A program made the position numbers and the translations under genes. From NCBI GenBank assembly GCA_028290385.1, contig JAQGJZ010000477.1, forward strand, positions 1 through 7,545: 7,545 nucleotides of DNA. The letters are read 5' to 3'. Shown here in pieces: positions 6,051 through 7,545 of the stretch. Every line of letters starts with the position of its first letter. Positions within the stretch are counted from its first letter, which is position 1. Source of the DNA: Enterovirga sp. (GTDB taxonomy: Bacteria > Pseudomonadota > Alphaproteobacteria > Rhizobiales > Beijerinckiaceae). The notes under the pieces are model-generated. The model was not told where the DNA came from. It was given only the letters and a program-made list of their open reading frames with translations, and did no database searches.

Positions 6051-7088
6051 CTACTCCCGCGCCCGGATCGCATCGAAGGCTGTGCCCGGCCAGCCGAGGC
6101 TTGCGGCCGCCCATGGCTCCGGCTGGCGCACGAGGTTCGTCCATGTCCGGCAATCCGTCATGATCCAGCCCTCGGCCGGCGGCTCCGAATGCGGAATGTC
6201 CGTGCAGCGCCCTGATTCCGCGAGGCTCCCCGCCCGCTCCTCCAGGTTCTTCTCCTTTGAGCGCGCAAGGGCTTCCCACCGCTCCCAGCGATACTTCCCG
6301 AGCCCGCGCCCGAAATAGAAGCGCTCGAGGTGATCTGCCGCCTGGATGCTACGGCCGCCGAAATGCTCGGACACGATCGTGTCCACATCCCAGCTTCCGG
6401 TGCGGACCGCCTTGTTCGCGGCCACCGCCCGATACGGGACGCGAACCGTGCTCCTGAGAAAGCGCGTGTAGGCGTTGTTGAAGCTGCTCGGGCAATCGCC
6501 GGGCGAACGGGCGATGTTGAGCCGGGCCAGGCGGTCACGCCAGCTGTCGCGGGCCACCGTCTGGTCGAAGAGCAGCCAGCTCTCGCGCGGCGCCTGCGGG
6601 CGCCTGTCCGTCTGGCAGGCCTCCGCCACAAACCATTGCTGGCCCCCGCCGCCATCCTCGGTGAAGAAGATCCAGGCCGCGCCGTCCAGGACGGTGACGG
6701 CGTCGCCGCCATCGCCGTTGGCGCGTTCCAACCTGCCGAAGCGGCGCCCGGAATCGCCGAAATCGAAGGTCTGCACCACGACCGGGAACTGGTAGCCCCG
6801 CCCCAGCACGGCGTCGCTCGCCTGATGACCCAACGGCTGGGCCGCCGGATCGCGGCGATCGGGCCAATCGTGCTTGCGCCATTCCGCGCGGTCCGAGGCG
6901 GTCTGCGGCTGGCAGCGCGCATCGGGGCCGCCCGGCAGGGCCGGCTGTCCGGCCTTGTCGGTCGCGATGCACTGGACGAGGAAGCCGAGCATCTCGGCCT
7001 CGCCGAGCTGCGGCGCGGGCTGGGCGCTGGCAGGCAGGAGCCACAGGGCTGCGAGCAGCCCGATGGCGGGGCGGAAAGGCCGGGTCAT
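6051..7088 (-). CDS. Exported protein of unknown function, six cysteines
   Basis: A 345-residue protein I cannot place in a family. Residues 1-22 are a clear signal peptide: basic MTRPFRP, hydrophobic AIGLLAALWLLP, then ASA with likely cleavage before Gln23. The mature part is rich in Trp, Arg and Asp and has no further membrane segment, so it is probably periplasmic or secreted. It has six cysteines (40, 59, 158, 199, 295, 313), an even number consistent with disulfides. Conspicuous blocks are VTVLDGAAWIFFTEDGGGGQ (131-150), HLERFYFGRGLGKYRWERWE (253-272) and GWIMTDCRTW (307-316). I chose the ATG at 7088; an in-frame ATG at 7307 would put 73 hydrophilic residues before the signal and overlap sufE on the opposite strand. 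It diverges from sufE across 99 bases, and the chr operon follows downstream after 119 bases with a likely promoter of its own. Confidence 0.8.
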   Translation of the reverse strand: MTRPFRPAIGLLAALWLLPASAQPAPQLGEAEMLGFLVQCIATDKAGQPALPGGPDARCQPQTASDRAEWRKHDWPDRRDPAAQPLGHQASDAVLGRGYQFPVVVQTFDFGDSGRRFGRLERANGDGGDAVTVLDGAAWIFFTEDGGGGQQWFVAEACQTDRRPQAPRESWLLFDQTVARDSWRDRLARLNIARSPGDCPSSFNNAYTRFLRSTVRVPYRAVAANKAVRTGSWDVDTIVSEHFGGRSIQAADHLERFYFGRGLGKYRWERWEALARSKEKNLEERAGSLAESGRCTDIPHSEPPAEGWIMTDCRTWTNLVRQPEPWAAASLGWPGTAFDAIRARE

Positions 7089-7118
7089 GTCACGTCTCGA
7101 CGAAGTCGCATCTGGCGC

Positions 7119-7137
7119 AGGCGAGCGTACCTCGCCT
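7119..7137. repeat. Inverted repeat AGGCGAG-N5-CTCGCCT between divergent genes
   Basis: Perfect 7-base arms around CGTAC, almost centred in the 99-base gap between the exported-protein gene and sufE. It lies 31 bases from the former's start codon and 50 from sufE's. Its position suits an operator shared by two divergent promoters. A weak -10-like TATATC at 7155-7160 lies between it and sufE. No regulator family can be named. Confidence 0.35.
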
Positions 7138-7187
7138 CCGTCTCTCGACGTGCCTATATCAGCACGAGCTTTCAACCACAGAGCCCC

Positions 7188-7545
7188 ATGCTTCCGCCCT
7201 TCGCCGAAATCGTGTCGAACTTCGAACTCCTCGATGATCCGACGGAGCAGTTCGAGTACCTGATCGAACTCGGCCGGCTGCTGCCCCCCATGCCCGCCGA
7301 GATGCACTCGGACGAGAAGCTCGTGCCGGGCTGCCAGAGCAAGGTGTGGCTCGACATGCAGACGAGCGGCGCGGGCGAGAATGCCGTCGTGTCAATCGCG
7401 GCGGACAGCGACGCCCACATCCCCAAAGGGCTAGTGGCCTGTCAGGTCTCCCTCTATGCCGGCCAGCCGGCGCGGGCGATCCTGCAGAAGGACGCCCTGC
7501 AGATCTTCCGCGATCTCGGGCTCGGCCAGCACATCACGAGCAAGC
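7188..7545 (+). CDS. sufE: SufE family Fe-S assembly protein (right-truncated)
   Basis: SufE takes persulfide sulfur from the cysteine desulfurase SufS and passes it to the SUF scaffold for iron-sulfur cluster assembly in the cytoplasm. The first 119 residues are present; the frame is open at the right edge, and a full protein should have roughly 20-30 more. Family features are FELLDDPTEQFEYLIELGR (12-30), LPP, then DEKLVPGCQSKVWL with the sulfur-accepting Cys49, and AADSDAHIPKGLVA (71-84). The visible end, FRDLGLGQHITS, matches the region before the last helix. The ATG at 7188 gives the expected N-terminal length; the ribosome site is weak. It diverges from the exported-protein gene. Confidence 0.96.
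   Translation, partial: MLPPFAEIVSNFELLDDPTEQFEYLIELGRLLPPMPAEMHSDEKLVPGCQSKVWLDMQTSGAGENAVVSIAADSDAHIPKGLVACQVSLYAGQPARAILQKDALQIFRDLGLGQHITSK

Noticed and set aside
7153..7175. Minus-strand promoter TTGAAA ... TATAGG for the exported-protein gene
   Set aside because: The spacer is only 11 bases, too short for a sigma70 promoter.
7089..7307. 73-residue upstream extension of the exported-protein gene
   Set aside because: It lies antisense to sufE and would place hydrophilic sequence in front of a clear signal peptide.
1..7545. tRNA or rRNA genes, IS elements, CRISPR arrays, phage attachment sites
   Set aside because: No matching structure, repeat array, transposase or integrase motif was seen on either strand.

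Overview
The window is GC-rich DNA, almost certainly from an alphaproteobacterium of the Hyphomicrobiales (Rhizobiales), possibly a Methylobacterium-, Bosea- or Chelatococcus-like genome. The evidence is a PdhS/DivJ-type membrane histidine kinase, a DUF1491 protein, a perfect CtrA box (TTAA-N7-TTAA) and a SufE of alphaproteobacterial style. Genes are tightly packed. I see no tRNA, rRNA, insertion sequence or CRISPR array, and no gene-free stretch longer than about 185 bases.

Left part (1-3182): the tail of a plus-strand gene, tentatively DUF2336-like, enters from the left edge and ends inside the convergent DUF1491 gene. A minus-strand operon fills the rest. It runs from a multi-pass PAS sensor histidine kinase (start 3182), through a bitopic protein with a proline-rich linker and a peptidoglycan-binding domain, to DUF1491 (end 336). 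The kinase and peptidoglycan-binding genes share a 4-base stop/start overlap (TTGA) with a strong AGGAGG upstream. DUF1491 begins 16 bases further on.

Middle (3183-3662): a 183-base divergent intergenic region carries the CtrA box near its centre, plus a one-mismatch copy nearer the kinase. To its right is a small plus-strand gene for an unrecognised 98-residue membrane-anchored or exported protein. Its stop codon interlocks with the stop of the next, convergent gene in the palindrome CTAG.

Right part (3659-7545): a minus-strand chromate-resistance pair, a rhodanese-ChrB fusion followed by the ChrA transporter, is joined by an ATGA overlap. It has its own candidate promoter with repeats around the -10 and a palindrome just downstream. 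Upstream is a minus-strand gene for an exported six-cysteine protein of unknown function. It diverges, across 99 bases with a small palindrome at its centre, from sufE, which runs off the right edge.

Together the window holds a probably CtrA-linked cell-cycle/envelope signalling operon, a chromate-resistance operon, one secreted unknown and an Fe-S assembly gene. No obviously new defence or mobile system is visible. The points most worth a second look are the CtrA-box region, the kinase/peptidoglycan-binding coupling, the chr promoter architecture and the secreted unknown.
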